Source of the DNA: an uncultured Cellvibrio sp.
GTDB lineage: Bacteria; Pseudomonadota; Gammaproteobacteria; Pseudomonadales; Cellvibrionaceae
Assembly (NCBI GenBank): GCA_946480695.1
Contig: CAMLKG010000031.1
Location: forward strand, 1-53,973
Direction: 5' to 3'
Length of the DNA stretch: 53,973 nucleotides
The first letter of the stretch is position 1, and each line of letters starts with the position of its first letter. Positions 8,627 through 17,420 of this stretch are shown here, piece after piece. Both the position numbers and the translations under genes were made by a program. The notes below the pieces were generated by a model. The model had not been told where the DNA came from, did not search any database, and saw only the letters and a program-made list of their open reading frames with translations.

Positions 8627-9523
8627 ATGCTAAGCCGGCTTGGGTTGTGGAAATGGCTTTTAGTGATATGTGTTCCAATTCTCAACAATTGCAGCACTGG
8701 CCAGCAAATTCCCTCATCGCGTGAAAGCCAACTTCCAATAACGCCGATTCGTTTTCTACTCACGTTTGACGATGGTCCGAGCGGCGCTACCCGCGATAAT
8801 CCCACGCAACAAATATTGGATGTGTTAACCAACAATCAAATACAGCCAGGTATTAAAGCTATTTTTTTCGTGCAAACCCGTGCCGCACGCGGTGGCGGCA
8901 CAGAGGTCGGGCAGGGGTTGTTACGTCGTGCAAATGCCGAGGGCCATTTGTTAGCATTCCATACCGCGACAAGACGCCATGACAATCATCGATTCCTCGA
9001 GCCTGCAATTCTTGAGTCCTCATTGCAGACCGGCATCCAGGATCTAATTGCAGTATCAGGTATTGCACCGCGACTCGTGCGGCCACCCTTTTGGGGTTAC
9101 AACGACAGCACACTCTCCAGCTATCATCGCCATGGGTTGCATATGCTATTGACGGACCTTAGTGCAAATGACGGAAAAATCCATGGCGTTAACTGGAGTT
9201 GGCGTAAGCGATCCAATCTACTTCATCAATTGCGCAGAGTGAAATCGGAATTGATTGACGGACGCATCGCCAGGGTCGATGGGAATATTCCCATTGTGGT
9301 CACCTTCCATGATGTGAATAGCTACACAGCTCGCAATATGGAAGTCTATTTGCGGCTTCTGCTCGATGTAGCCCGGGAACTGCAATTACCCGTGGCAAAC
9401 GAACCTTTTTATGATGACCGCGCCCAACTCGAAAAAGCCGCATTGGCGCGCAGGGTGCATGAAATGCAAGGCGAACAATATATTCCGGGGTTTTGGGGTT
9501 GGTTGTGGGGATTGGAGCTTTAG
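8627..9523 (+). CDS. Polysaccharide deacetylase (NodB fold), probably lipid-anchored or secreted
   Basis: This is a 298-residue member of carbohydrate esterase family 4. The N-terminus is a short hydrophobic signal with a Cys at 22 (ILNNC), an imperfect lipobox. The catalytic TFDDGPSG has Asp48 and Asp49. The metal-binding His motif is HTATRRHDNH (H112, with H118 or H121), which departs from the usual HSxxH spacing. Motif 3 is RPPFWGYN near 152. A late His (FHDVNSY) may be the catalytic base. Likely substrates are N- or O-acetyl groups of peptidoglycan, chitin or xylan; the sequence does not decide. GGAG lies 11 bases before the ATG. The unusual His spacing could lower or alter metal binding. 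Confidence 0.8.
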   Translation: MLSRLGLWKWLLVICVPILNNCSTGQQIPSSRESQLPITPIRFLLTFDDGPSGATRDNPTQQILDVLTNNQIQPGIKAIFFVQTRAARGGGTEVGQGLLRRANAEGHLLAFHTATRRHDNHRFLEPAILESSLQTGIQDLIAVSGIAPRLVRPPFWGYNDSTLSSYHRHGLHMLLTDLSANDGKIHGVNWSWRKRSNLLHQLRRVKSELIDGRIARVDGNIPIVVTFHDVNSYTARNMEVYLRLLLDVARELQLPVANEPFYDDRAQLEKAALARRVHEMQGEQYIPGFWGWLWGLEL

Positions 9524-9742
9524 GAAGAAAGGTTCATGTTGCTGTTGACAATGTTTGAATTTTCTTCGCAATAAAATAAATCCGGAAGAAAAAAGTATTA
9601 GAGAAATCGATGATGGCTCGGGTACATTTACAGCGTACAACTTCACATGGCTTAATTTAAATCTGGTTTCAGTGTCATACGAATTCCACGCATCATAACT
9701 GAAGATGCCTCCAAAGGAATCATTGAACGGTAGTCCAGATAA
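9386..9742 (-). pseudogene. PEP-CTERM sorting tail, out of frame with its N-terminal part
   Basis: Below a TGA at 9743-9745 this frame reads as the second half of a secreted PEP-CTERM protein. It contains SGLPFNDSFGGIFSYDAW and RFKLSHVKLYAVN, then VPEPSS (from 9625), a ~15-residue hydrophobic helix and LLRRKF (to 9557), the classic exosortase signal. The preceding frame (9652-9960) supplies the matching first half, so one frameshift near 9720-9742 separates them. The open frame then runs on to 9386, antisense to the deacetylase end, far beyond where such proteins usually stop. The native stop may therefore be lost too. It may be a real pseudogene or a sequencing error. Confidence 0.65.
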
Positions 9743-9960
9743 TCAGACTCGAAAAATTCAAATTCCGCAAATTCCGTTTCATTTAACCAGTTGGTGCGAG
9801 ATGAAATATAAAGTACCGATTCTGTGTAAGCGTGGAGATCCTTGTACTTTCGGCTAAAATCCTTTGAATTCGTCTCCGTTACATGCCCGGAGTAAGTGAT
9901 CTTATACAGAAATGCGGACAATACGAAAAACAGTAACCCCATCGCAATAATTTTACCCAT
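9652..9960 (-). CDS. N-terminal part of a frameshifted PEP-CTERM protein (102 aa)
   Basis: Starting at the ATG at 9960, with AAGGAG and 5-base spacing, this reads 102 residues. There is an N-terminal hydrophobic signal (about residues 2-19), then a soluble, acidic and aromatic stretch ending in EFEFFESDY and a short tail. Taken alone it is an orphan secreted protein. Past the DY point the alternate frame continues smoothly into a typical PEP-CTERM C-terminus. I therefore read it as the front of a broken gene, with the last ~28 residues out of the original frame. Upstream in-frame codons to 10083 lack a better ribosome-binding site. It is still possible that the short form is expressed and functional. 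Confidence 0.55.
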   Translation of the reverse strand: MGKIIAMGLLFFVLSAFLYKITYSGHVTETNSKDFSRKYKDLHAYTESVLYISSRTNWLNETEFAEFEFFESDYLDYRSMIPLEASSVMMRGIRMTLKPDLN

Positions 9961-10083
9961 GATAACTCCTTCATTTTTGACCAGGTTGATTAATAGAATT
10001 ACAGCTTCGCTATATGAGGCAAAATATTTCCGCATGAGAGAGATATTTACTATGTCGAGTTGCCGCTGCTCACAGAAACGCAT

Positions 10084-10635
10084 CAGGATGGAAGACCCGC
10101 ATAAATAAACCCGCCATCTACCAGCATAACTATCAATCCATTAGTGAAAAATGATGTGCGCTTTGTTTGTATAGGACTGGCGCAGGTTGTCTTTTTTGGC
10201 GTAAAAATCCGCGTTTTCGAAAGCATTTAATCGTGGAAATTTTAGGTAAATTATTTTATGTATACTTGTATACAACTGTATGGTAGATTGCCTCGAAATA
10301 CCGGGCCAAGCTTTAGGTGAGGGTGTTTATTTGTATGACTATATGATGCGTGTGGATCATTAGCGTAAGGCATGCCATATAAATTAATAATAAAAAATGT
10401 AATACCTCGAATATTTAGGTCGTCACCAACTCCCGATTTTTTAAATCTGACCGGTTTAATAAGTTTTTTAAATTTCGCTAATTTTTGAAACACGCCGGTG
10501 AGCAAAAAATAATTTCAATTTTTTTTTCGGAAATTCCACGTTTTTTAACTGTACCCCCGACAGAAAGTTTTGCTGGGAATGATGTACGCGCCTAAAACCT
10601 TCTGTCATTCCATTGCTACTTATCGGAGATTAGAT
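10084..10635. other. Long AT-rich leader upstream of the xylanase gene
   Basis: About 550 bases with no supported gene. A dyad at 10259-10274 (tgtatac, two bases, gtataca) could be an operator for a transcription factor. Poly-T stretches occur at 10520-10527 and 10541-10546. The final bases carry GGAGA before the xylanase ATG. A substrate-responsive promoter would be expected here, but I cannot assign its boxes. Confidence 0.4.
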
Positions 10636-13600
10636 ATGTATAAAATAAAACCTTGTGCCGGGCCTATTGCCCAAGCGCTGAAACGAACTTGTGGTTTGAT
10701 TGGGATGGGTGTTGCTGCGGCAGCCTTGTCACACCCGGTATTTGCTGCTTGTACCTATTCCGTTGATAACGAATGGAATAATGGTTTTGTTGCCAGCATT
10801 ACCATCAAAAATGATACGGGAGCGCCGATAAATAATTGGAGCGTTAACTGGAGTTATCCCACCAATCGAATAACCAGTTCATGGAATGCGAATTTTTCTG
10901 GTTCCAATCCTTATACTGCAACCAATTTGTCGTGGAATGGCAACATCGCTGCCGGCCAGTCGGTGTCATTTGGCTTTCAGGGAACAAAAAACGGTGCTAC
11001 CGCTGAACGTCCGACTATAAACGGTACTGTGTGTGGTGGCGCTGTTTCTTCTCCGAGGTCTTCAAGCCTTGCTCCCAGTTCTGTACCGGGTTCAAGTGCA
11101 CGTAGCTCAGTGTTCCCCAGCTCAATTGCTGTCAGTTCCAGCAGCAGGTCCTCCGTTGCAAGCACTCGAAAATTTGTTGGCAACATCACCACTGGCGGGG
11201 CTGTGCGCTCGGATTTCATTCAATATTGGAATCAAATTACGCCGGAAAACGAAGGTAAATGGGGTTCGGTTGAAGGCACGCGCGATGTTTATAACTGGGC
11301 GCCGCTCGACCGGATTTACGCTTATGCGCGCGAACATAATATTCCGGTGAAAGCGCATACATTGGTGTGGGGCAGCCAATTTCCGAGTTGGATTAATAAT
11401 TTGAGTGCGGCTGAACAAGCGGCAGAAATTGAAGAGTGGATTCGCGATTACTGTACGCGTTATCCGGATACTGCAATGATTGACGTGGTAAACGAAGCAG
11501 TGCCCGGCCACGCGCCCGCTGCCTATGCGCAAAATGCGTTTGGCAATGACTGGATAATTAAATCCTTCCAGCTTGCAAGGCAATATTGCCCCAACGCGAT
11601 TTTGATTTTGAATGATTACAACGTATTGAGTTGGGATACCGACAAATTTATCACCCTGGCAAGGCCTGTCATTGCCGCAGGGGTAGTGGATGCATTGGGT
11701 GCGCAAGCCCATGGCCTTGCTGATCGTCCGCTTACTGAAACCGAAAGCAAACTGAATCAGGTCGCAGCCTTGGGTTTACCGGTTTATATTTCCGAATATG
11801 ACATCGAAAAAACCAACGACCAGGATCAACTGCGAGTGATGCAGCAGCAATTCCCGCTGTTTTATAACCATCCATCTGTCAAGGGAATCACCTTGTGGGG
11901 TTACGTGGTTGGCCGGACATGGCGCGAGGGCACCGGTTTGATCCAGGAAAATGGGACACCCCGTCCGGCAATGACCTGGTTGATGAATTACCTTGCCACT
12001 ACAACGCCGTCAAGCCAAAGCTCTGTACCGGCTTCATCCAGATCAAGCCAGTCATCCTTAGTGATTTCCAGTTCATCATCAAGTTTGAATCTACCATCAA
12101 GCTCCAGCAGCAGTTCGCTTTCATCGTCAAGTTCACTGCGTTCGTCCAGCTCCAGTTCCATTATTTCGGCCCAGCCAGAATTGGTCGTGGCGATTAACTC
12201 CGGTGGCGGTACTGTGAGTTATAACGGGGTTGAATACCAGGCTGATCGATTTAATACCGGCGGTACAGCGCATAGTACGACGGATAACATCAGTAATGTT
12301 GCAGAAGGTGAATTGTTTAAATCAGAACTTTACGGCACCTTCGGTTATGAAATCCCTGTCACCAATTCGACTTACACAGTTGAATTACATTTTGCGGAGA
12401 TTTACCACACCACCGTTGGACAGCGATCATTTAATGTATCGATTGAAGGTAAGCAGGAAATGTCCCAGGTCGATCTGTATTCATTGATCGGCGCCGATGC
12501 TGCGTATACCTACACAGTGAACAATGTCCAGGTTACCGATGGAAAATTAAATATTGATCTGACTACCCTCGTTGATAACGCGACGCTTGCGGGATTTGCC
12601 ATTTATTCATCCACTGGCGGAAAACTTGTTGAACCCCCGGTCGTCGATCCCGGTTCTGCCAGCAAGGAAAATGAAGGCGCTGATTGTGCTTTGGGTAATC
12701 CGCCAGCAGCAACCAGCAATGCGAGGCTTCCTGATCCGTTTAAGAAATATAACGGTGCACGCATTACGTCCAAATCTGAATGGCGTTGCCAGCGCCAGGA
12801 AATTTTGAAACAAGTTGAAGCATCTATATACGGCACCAAACCACCAAAACCGGAGCAGGTAACCGGTACGGTCAGCCGCACGCAAATTACGGTAAATGTC
12901 CAGCACCAGGGTAAAACCGCCAGCTTCAGCGCGAAGGTTGAAATGCCCAGCAACGTAACCGGTCCGGTACCTGCGGTGGTTGTGCTGGGTGGTTTTGGCG
13001 CTGACACTGCCACCATAAAAGCGGAAGGTGCTGCGATTATTACTTATGATCCTTACGCCGTGGGTGCCGAGTCAGGCAGCCGTACCAATAAAACCGGTGC
13101 CTTCTACACGATTTACGGTAACCGGAGTACAACAGGTTTATTGGCGGCCTGGGGTTGGGGAGTGAGTCGTATCCTCGACGTATTGGAACAATCCGGCGCT
13201 ACCATATTGAAACCGGATGCAATAGGTGTGACCGGATGTTCACGCTTCGGCAAAGGTGCCTTTGCGATAGGCGCGCTGGATCAGCGTATTGCACTCACGA
13301 TTCCGTTTGAATCCGGCAGCGGTGGCGTCCCGATTTGGCGTGGCCTCTCCGGTGAAGGTGCGCAAAGCCCGAGCAGTGCGTATGGCGAAACCTATTGGCT
13401 GGGCGATGCGTTCAACAATTATGTTTCCGATGTAAGAAGGTTGCCGGTAGATACCCATGAAATAATTGCGCTGGTTGCTCCGCGCGGGCTTTATATTATG
13501 GATAATCCGCACATTGCCAACCTGGGTCCGAAATCTGCGCACGCTGCGGCCCTGGCGGGTGCGGAAGTCTATAAGGCCCTCGGTGCGACCAGCTCAATCA

Positions 13601-13788
13601 CCTATCACTCTAACGTAGCCAGTGGCAGCCATTGCGAAATTCGCCCCGAACATAAAGCGCAATTGCAAGCCAATATCAGGCGTTTCCTTAAAAAGGAATC
13701 GGCTACAACCGGGGGATTGAATGCGCATACCAAAGCAACTGCAAGATTGAGTGATTGGGTGGATTGGACTACGCCCGTGTTGAATTAA
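10636..13788 (+). CDS. Multimodular xylanase/glucuronoyl esterase: CBM2-GH10-malectin-CE15
   Basis: This 1050-residue exported enzyme starts with a signal peptide (1-38). Domains in order: CBM2 (39-134, CTYSVDNEW to the closing Cys), Ser linker (135-175), GH10 endoxylanase (~178-455), Ser linker (457-512), malectin-like carbohydrate-binding domain (~514-660) and CE15 glucuronoyl esterase (~680-1022). GH10 has acid/base Glu287 (VVNEAV) and nucleophile Glu387 (ISEYD). CE15 has GCSRFGK with Ser869, Glu892 and His999 (GSHCE). Together it should bind cellulose or xylan, cut the xylan backbone and break glucuronoyl ester bonds to lignin. The ATG at 10636 follows GGAGA; an earlier in-frame ATG at 10570 lacks a site and would spoil the signal peptide. 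The gene is single and followed by a strong hairpin. Confidence 0.93.
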   Translation: MYKIKPCAGPIAQALKRTCGLIGMGVAAAALSHPVFAACTYSVDNEWNNGFVASITIKNDTGAPINNWSVNWSYPTNRITSSWNANFSGSNPYTATNLSWNGNIAAGQSVSFGFQGTKNGATAERPTINGTVCGGAVSSPRSSSLAPSSVPGSSARSSVFPSSIAVSSSSRSSVASTRKFVGNITTGGAVRSDFIQYWNQITPENEGKWGSVEGTRDVYNWAPLDRIYAYAREHNIPVKAHTLVWGSQFPSWINNLSAAEQAAEIEEWIRDYCTRYPDTAMIDVVNEAVPGHAPAAYAQNAFGNDWIIKSFQLARQYCPNAILILNDYNVLSWDTDKFITLARPVIAAGVVDALGAQAHGLADRPLTETESKLNQVAALGLPVYISEYDIEKTNDQDQLRVMQQQFPLFYNHPSVKGITLWGYVVGRTWREGTGLIQENGTPRPAMTWLMNYLATTTPSSQSSVPASSRSSQSSLVISSSSSSLNLPSSSSSSSLSSSSSLRSSSSSSIISAQPELVVAINSGGGTVSYNGVEYQADRFNTGGTAHSTTDNISNVAEGELFKSELYGTFGYEIPVTNSTYTVELHFAEIYHTTVGQRSFNVSIEGKQEMSQVDLYSLIGADAAYTYTVNNVQVTDGKLNIDLTTLVDNATLAGFAIYSSTGGKLVEPPVVDPGSASKENEGADCALGNPPAATSNARLPDPFKKYNGARITSKSEWRCQRQEILKQVEASIYGTKPPKPEQVTGTVSRTQITVNVQHQGKTASFSAKVEMPSNVTGPVPAVVVLGGFGADTATIKAEGAAIITYDPYAVGAESGSRTNKTGAFYTIYGNRSTTGLLAAWGWGVSRILDVLEQSGATILKPDAIGVTGCSRFGKGAFAIGALDQRIALTIPFESGSGGVPIWRGLSGEGAQSPSSAYGETYWLGDAFNNYVSDVRRLPVDTHEIIALVAPRGLYIMDNPHIANLGPKSAHAAALAGAEVYKALGATSSITYHSNVASGSHCEIRPEHKAQLQANIRRFLKKESATTGGLNAHTKATARLSDWVDWTTPVLN

Positions 13789-13836
13789 ATACGCGCGGCC
13801 AGGGATGGATTATTGAATTAATTGTTTTAGGAATAA

Positions 13837-13875
13837 ATTATCTGCAATCCCTTTGCGAAGGGGATTGCAGATAAT
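13837..13875. terminator. Perfect 15-base hairpin between convergent genes
   Basis: Left arm 13837-13851 and right arm 13861-13875 are exact complements (core tctgcaatccc/gggattgcaga) around a 9-base loop. There is no T tract on either side, so it may act as a weak or factor-dependent terminator or as a 3'-end stabiliser for both flanking transcripts. Confidence 0.6.
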
Positions 13876-13902
13876 GCTGGAAAATAATGATGGCAAAAAA
13901 AA

Positions 13903-13974
13903 TCAGGTCAAAATTGCTATCAAGATAATAATTGGAATTGGCACACCCAGAAACCATAAAAGAATTGAACGCAT
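13903..13974 (-). CDS. 23-residue hydrophobic mini-protein
   Basis: A strong AAGGAAGGAG sits 7 bases before the ATG at 13974. The 23-residue product is almost entirely one membrane helix with a Pro-Ile-Pro centre (FLGVPIPIIILI). Short proteins of this shape recur in proteobacteria beside stress-type membrane genes. It lies 25 bases after the PhnA-like gene on the same strand, so it is very likely in one transcript with it. Function is unknown; a modulator of the neighbouring membrane protein is a reasonable inference. It is too short for most gene callers. Confidence 0.7.
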   Translation of the reverse strand: MRSILLWFLGVPIPIIILIAILT

Positions 13975-13999
13975 AGTGTATCTCCTTCCTTAATCGTGA

Positions 14000-14980
14000 T
14001 TAGAGGTCGCGTTGACGGCCGCCGAACGTAGCCAGCCAACTTGCAGTAAATGCGCCTATCAACAAGGATATGAACAGCCACAAGGAAACATAGGCCGTAG
14101 TTTTTCGGGCTTCGTCCGCCGCTTCTTTAGTTGCAGCTTCAACGTCACGCATTTTTGTCTGCCAGAGATTGTAGGTTTCGTTTACGCGTGCTTCCGCTTC
14201 CTGCTGGCTCAGGTCAGTGTGTTCAGCAACTATCTGTCCGAGGTATTGGGCATCGGCGGGCGGCAATGAATTATTCCGCAACGCGTTAATAAAAATCCGT
14301 GCAATTTCCGCTGCGGGCACTTCACCCGGATCTTGCTCCGGTATCGCAGGTGCCGGGACAGGCGCCGCAGGATCAATGGGCGCGGCTGCCGGATCGGCAG
14401 GCGTTACCGGGCGTTTGCGAAATAGGGAATCGACAAAATAACCGGTTGAATCCTTGTCCAATGTTGAATTGTCCGCATTGGCGCCCGCGACTGCGCCAGC
14501 GACGCCAGCCGAGGCTACGGCACCGCCGGCAATCGCCGCACCGGCTTTAACGCCCCCACTGACAACTGCGCTGATTGTCGAGGTTAATAAACAGGCGGTC
14601 AGTAAGGTGGCTACGGCCCAGGCGAGGAAGCCGTGTGCGGTATCGCGAAAATAAACTTCGTCAAGTGGAGTGGAAATCCATCGGGTCCTTAAGCGTCCGG
14701 CTATATAACCACCCAAGCCACTGGCAGCGAGGGACGTCAAGGTAACCCATAAAATCCCGGATATACCAAAAGTTTTTGCTTCTATGCCCTCGTTAGACCA
14801 AGGCGAAATCGCGCTCATGCCGAGCCCGGTGCCGAGGACAAATAAAATCAGTGACAATGCCGCCGCTGCTGCGGCACCCGCAAAAATTGCTCCCCAGGAT
14901 ACTGCGCTATTCGACGCTGCATTGCCTGGTGGATAGTGCACAAGGTCGCTTGTTTCATTGATTCCAATGGTTGTACTCAT
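14000..14980 (-). CDS. PhnA-like integral membrane protein
   Basis: This is a 326-residue protein of the group often labelled PhnA-like, with no demonstrated link to phosphonate metabolism. The N-terminal half has membrane helices at about 28-50, 70-95, 115-140 and 145-170, with the conserved phrases SWGAIFAGA and FRDTAHGFLAWAVATLL. A Pro/Ala-rich region (195-225) and an acidic, helical, possibly coiled-coil part (230-290) follow. One last helix (about 297-318) ends the protein. AAGGAGTTAAC precedes the ATG. Homologues usually sit near general-stress genes, and here a PRC-barrel gene is divergent upstream and a 23-residue membrane peptide follows. Confidence 0.75.
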   Translation of the reverse strand: MSTTIGINETSDLVHYPPGNAASNSAVSWGAIFAGAAAAAALSLILFVLGTGLGMSAISPWSNEGIEAKTFGISGILWVTLTSLAASGLGGYIAGRLRTRWISTPLDEVYFRDTAHGFLAWAVATLLTACLLTSTISAVVSGGVKAGAAIAGGAVASAGVAGAVAGANADNSTLDKDSTGYFVDSLFRKRPVTPADPAAAPIDPAAPVPAPAIPEQDPGEVPAAEIARIFINALRNNSLPPADAQYLGQIVAEHTDLSQQEAEARVNETYNLWQTKMRDVEAATKEAADEARKTTAYVSLWLFISLLIGAFTASWLATFGGRQRDL

Positions 14981-15454
14981 TGTTAACTCCTTACGTGGCC
15001 GTATTAGGAACAGTTTGGTCCAACTACGGCAACTAAAATAAAAAAAAATTCCACATTTCCGGGCTGCATGCGAGGCGACAAATTTTTCGGCACCTTAACG
15101 AACCTATTTAAATAAATTTTTTTTGCCTACATTTATTGTGACTTGAATGAATAAAAAATCCCGCGTAATAAATTATCCATTGGGTAGCGCAACAGCGGCG
15201 CTTCGCTTGTTGGTTTTTCAGGGATTTAAACATTACCCATAAAAATAGTTGTTAATCCGGGCATGAATTTTTTTGGAATGATCCGTTATCGCCGTAGCGA
15301 ATAAGCATTTCTAATGATGAACTAAAGCAATCCCGTTCGGTCATGAATTATGTGGTTAAAGATCGCATAGGGTCAGGGCACGATTGCCAGTTATTTTGGC
15401 GACGTCGTGTGGCGACCCAATTCATAAACTGATATTTACAGGAAAGGTGTTGTT
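14981..15454. other. Divergent intergenic region, probable stress promoters
   Basis: 474 AT-rich bases lie between the PhnA-like and PRC-barrel genes. Two short frames (31 and 13 codons, near 15149 and 15263) lack ribosome-binding sites and are not called. No promoter can be assigned firmly. Confidence 0.4.
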
Positions 15455-15886
15455 ATGAACTACGAAACTCGTGATACCTATGGCATGTATAAAACTTATT
15501 TGAATCGCGACGATAGCAAAGGGCCGGGTCCACGCCTGATGGGTGCGGATACATTGATTGGTAATGATGTTTATAATCGCGCTGAAGAAGATCTGGGTGA
15601 TATCAAGGAAATTATGTTGGATATGTCTACCGGTAAAGTCGCCTATGCGGTGTTGTCTTTCGGTTCATTCCTTGGCCTGGGCGAAAAATTATTCGCGGTA
15701 CCCTGGAGTGCATTAACCCTTGATACCGTGAATAAACGTTTCATCCTGGACATCGATAAGAGCCGTTTGGAAAATGCACCGGGATTTGATAAGGATGACT
15801 GGCCCGATATGGCGGATGAAACCTGGGCGAAAACTGTCCATAGCTATTACGGCAGCCAATACCGGGATTTAAATATCAATAATTAA
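15455..15886 (+). CDS. PRC-barrel domain protein
   Basis: This 143-residue cytoplasmic protein has a PRC-barrel domain at about 30-105. The recognisable phrases are IGNDVYNRAEEDLGDIKEIM, then AYAVLSFGSFLGLGEKLFAVPW, a pattern typical of stress-related PRC proteins. A C-terminal extension rich in Asp, Trp and Tyr follows. PRC barrels usually bind RNA or protein partners. Its divergent placement from the PhnA-like membrane gene suggests a shared envelope or osmotic stress regulon, which is inference. AGGAAAGG precedes the ATG. A 13-base hairpin follows the stop. Confidence 0.85.
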   Translation: MNYETRDTYGMYKTYLNRDDSKGPGPRLMGADTLIGNDVYNRAEEDLGDIKEIMLDMSTGKVAYAVLSFGSFLGLGEKLFAVPWSALTLDTVNKRFILDIDKSRLENAPGFDKDDWPDMADETWAKTVHSYYGSQYRDLNINN

Positions 15887-15902
15887 AAAAATCCAATCGT
15901 TT

Positions 15903-15934
15903 CGCAGTTATGGGCTGTTGGGCCCATAACTGCG
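15903..15934. terminator. Bidirectional hairpin between convergent genes
   Basis: Perfect 13-base arms (15903-15915 and 15922-15934, core cagttatgggc) surround a 6-base loop. On the minus strand a T-rich stretch (ggattttttt) follows about 10 bases later. It sits between the ends of the PRC-barrel gene and the minus-strand peptidase gene. Confidence 0.65.
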
Positions 15935-15947
15935 CCCTCCATATTCC

Positions 15948-17420
15948 CTAGGGAATCAATTCAACTTTGATTGAATGCACTGCATCATTCAATGCACCAA
16001 CAAATGCAACATCCGATGTGTATTGCACGCCGTTTCCGGAAAGGTCGCTACTGGTGTAAAGCGTCACACGGTAACCGGCCGGAACAGTGATTGATGAAAC
16101 GCCCGAATCAACACTGTTTGGATCAAACCACGAACCAGGTGCACCGCGCGCGGTTAAATCGATGGGGCGATATTCACCAGCATCCAGGGTAAATGCGCTG
16201 CCGCCATAATTCGCATGTTCGTAAACAGTAACTCCCTGTTGCGCGGGAAGCGGTGCGGGTAGTTCACCGGTTGCGGAACCTTCAGCGATGGAATAAGCAC
16301 GCCACAATTGATGGATGTTGTAACCCGTCCACTGAATCCAGATCGCATCGGTATATTGCCCGGCGCGCAGTAATTGGTCCAATTGGTCAACGCGTGAAAT
16401 TCCGTTGCTGTTGTAATTTGCTTCCACCCATTTCAAAAAGTTTGCGGTCACACCGTAGCCATTGGTGTAATGCTGGCCATAACGGTAGGGTTGCAATGAC
16501 CAGCCGATGTTGCTGAGTCCGTAGGCGTCGCGCACAAAATCCGCGATACCTTCAGTTAACCAACCTGGCGTATTGCCGAAGTTATAAGACTGGACCACGT
16601 GCATTCCTTCATGGACCATGATGTCAGTATCGTGCGGGTTGTCCAGCATCCATTGCCTTTTTACCACTATGTGGTTGCCACTCGCGTAGGCGGGTGGATC
16701 TATGTCGCGTACTTCCAGGTACACAGTTTGCGGCGCATTGGAATTGAAACGCGCAACCAATTGCGGATAAACCGTATGGAATGTGCATACCAGGTTATCC
16801 AATGTGTCGTTATTGAATGCGCCTTCCACGCTGACGATTAAATCAATATTGCTATCGCATTCACTTACCGGCTGGCCGGAAAAACGCAAGTTATCGACGA
16901 CAACCGCATCCGTGGTGTTAGGTAGGTTCAATACCAATTTAATAACCAAATCGGAATAATTTTGCTTTAAGGCATTTTCAATGTTGGCAGGCACCGGAAT
17001 GGTTAATTTATGGAATGTGTTAGCAGACAAGTTTGCTAAATTTGCAGAGCCAACCCAGGCACTGTAAAGCCCCAGCGTCGGGCTGGTGACAGAAAGCTGC
17101 ACTTGCCCCCATGAAAAACTCGCGGGAAGCCGGATGTCCAATTCAAATTCCTGCGCAACGCCTGCAAGGGTTGGCAATGGTGAGGAAGTTAATTCCGCAT
17201 AGGAGAAATTGCTAAGCGCAAGCGCGGAGTTGCCCTGGGTACGCGTGGCGGTACTTGCCGCTGTTATTGAACCCGTTGACCAATATTGAAGTGCTTCAAA
17301 ACCGAAAATGTCTGCCTGTGTTTGTGCGCTAGCTGCCGGTACTGTGCAAACCATCGCCACTGCACCGAATAAAGGTGACAACAGGTGTTTTGCAAATGCC
17401 TTTTGAACGAGGTGTTTCAT
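15948..17420 (-). CDS. Secreted BSP-type metallopeptidase with crystallin-like C-terminus
   Basis: This 490-residue exported protein has a signal peptide (1-32, ending ASA-Q). Residues ~36-183 form a jelly-roll-like, CBM-type domain ending in VVDNLRFSG. Residues ~188-385 match the plant/bacterial basic secretory protein peptidase family. The zinc site is HEGMH (His270, Glu271, His274) with a third ligand region TPGWLTEGIADF. Residues ~400-490 contain VTVYEHANYGGSAFTL, typical of a beta/gamma-crystallin domain, probably calcium-binding. I chose the ATG at 17420 because GGAGAG lies 5 bases upstream; an ATG 12 bases earlier lacks a site. It is likely an extracellular protease, possibly acting on plant cell-wall protein. 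Confidence 0.85.
   Translation of the reverse strand: MKHLVQKAFAKHLLSPLFGAVAMVCTVPAASAQTQADIFGFEALQYWSTGSITAASTATRTQGNSALALSNFSYAELTSSPLPTLAGVAQEFELDIRLPASFSWGQVQLSVTSPTLGLYSAWVGSANLANLSANTFHKLTIPVPANIENALKQNYSDLVIKLVLNLPNTTDAVVVDNLRFSGQPVSECDSNIDLIVSVEGAFNNDTLDNLVCTFHTVYPQLVARFNSNAPQTVYLEVRDIDPPAYASGNHIVVKRQWMLDNPHDTDIMVHEGMHVVQSYNFGNTPGWLTEGIADFVRDAYGLSNIGWSLQPYRYGQHYTNGYGVTANFLKWVEANYNSNGISRVDQLDQLLRAGQYTDAIWIQWTGYNIHQLWRAYSIAEGSATGELPAPLPAQQGVTVYEHANYGGSAFTLDAGEYRPIDLTARGAPGSWFDPNSVDSGVSSITVPAGYRVTLYTSSDLSGNGVQYTSDVAFVGALNDAVHSIKVELIP

Noticed and set aside
8512..8724. TTG-started ORF overlapping the deacetylase start.
   Set aside because: The overlapping frame encodes a clear deacetylase with its own GGAG; this frame has no known features.
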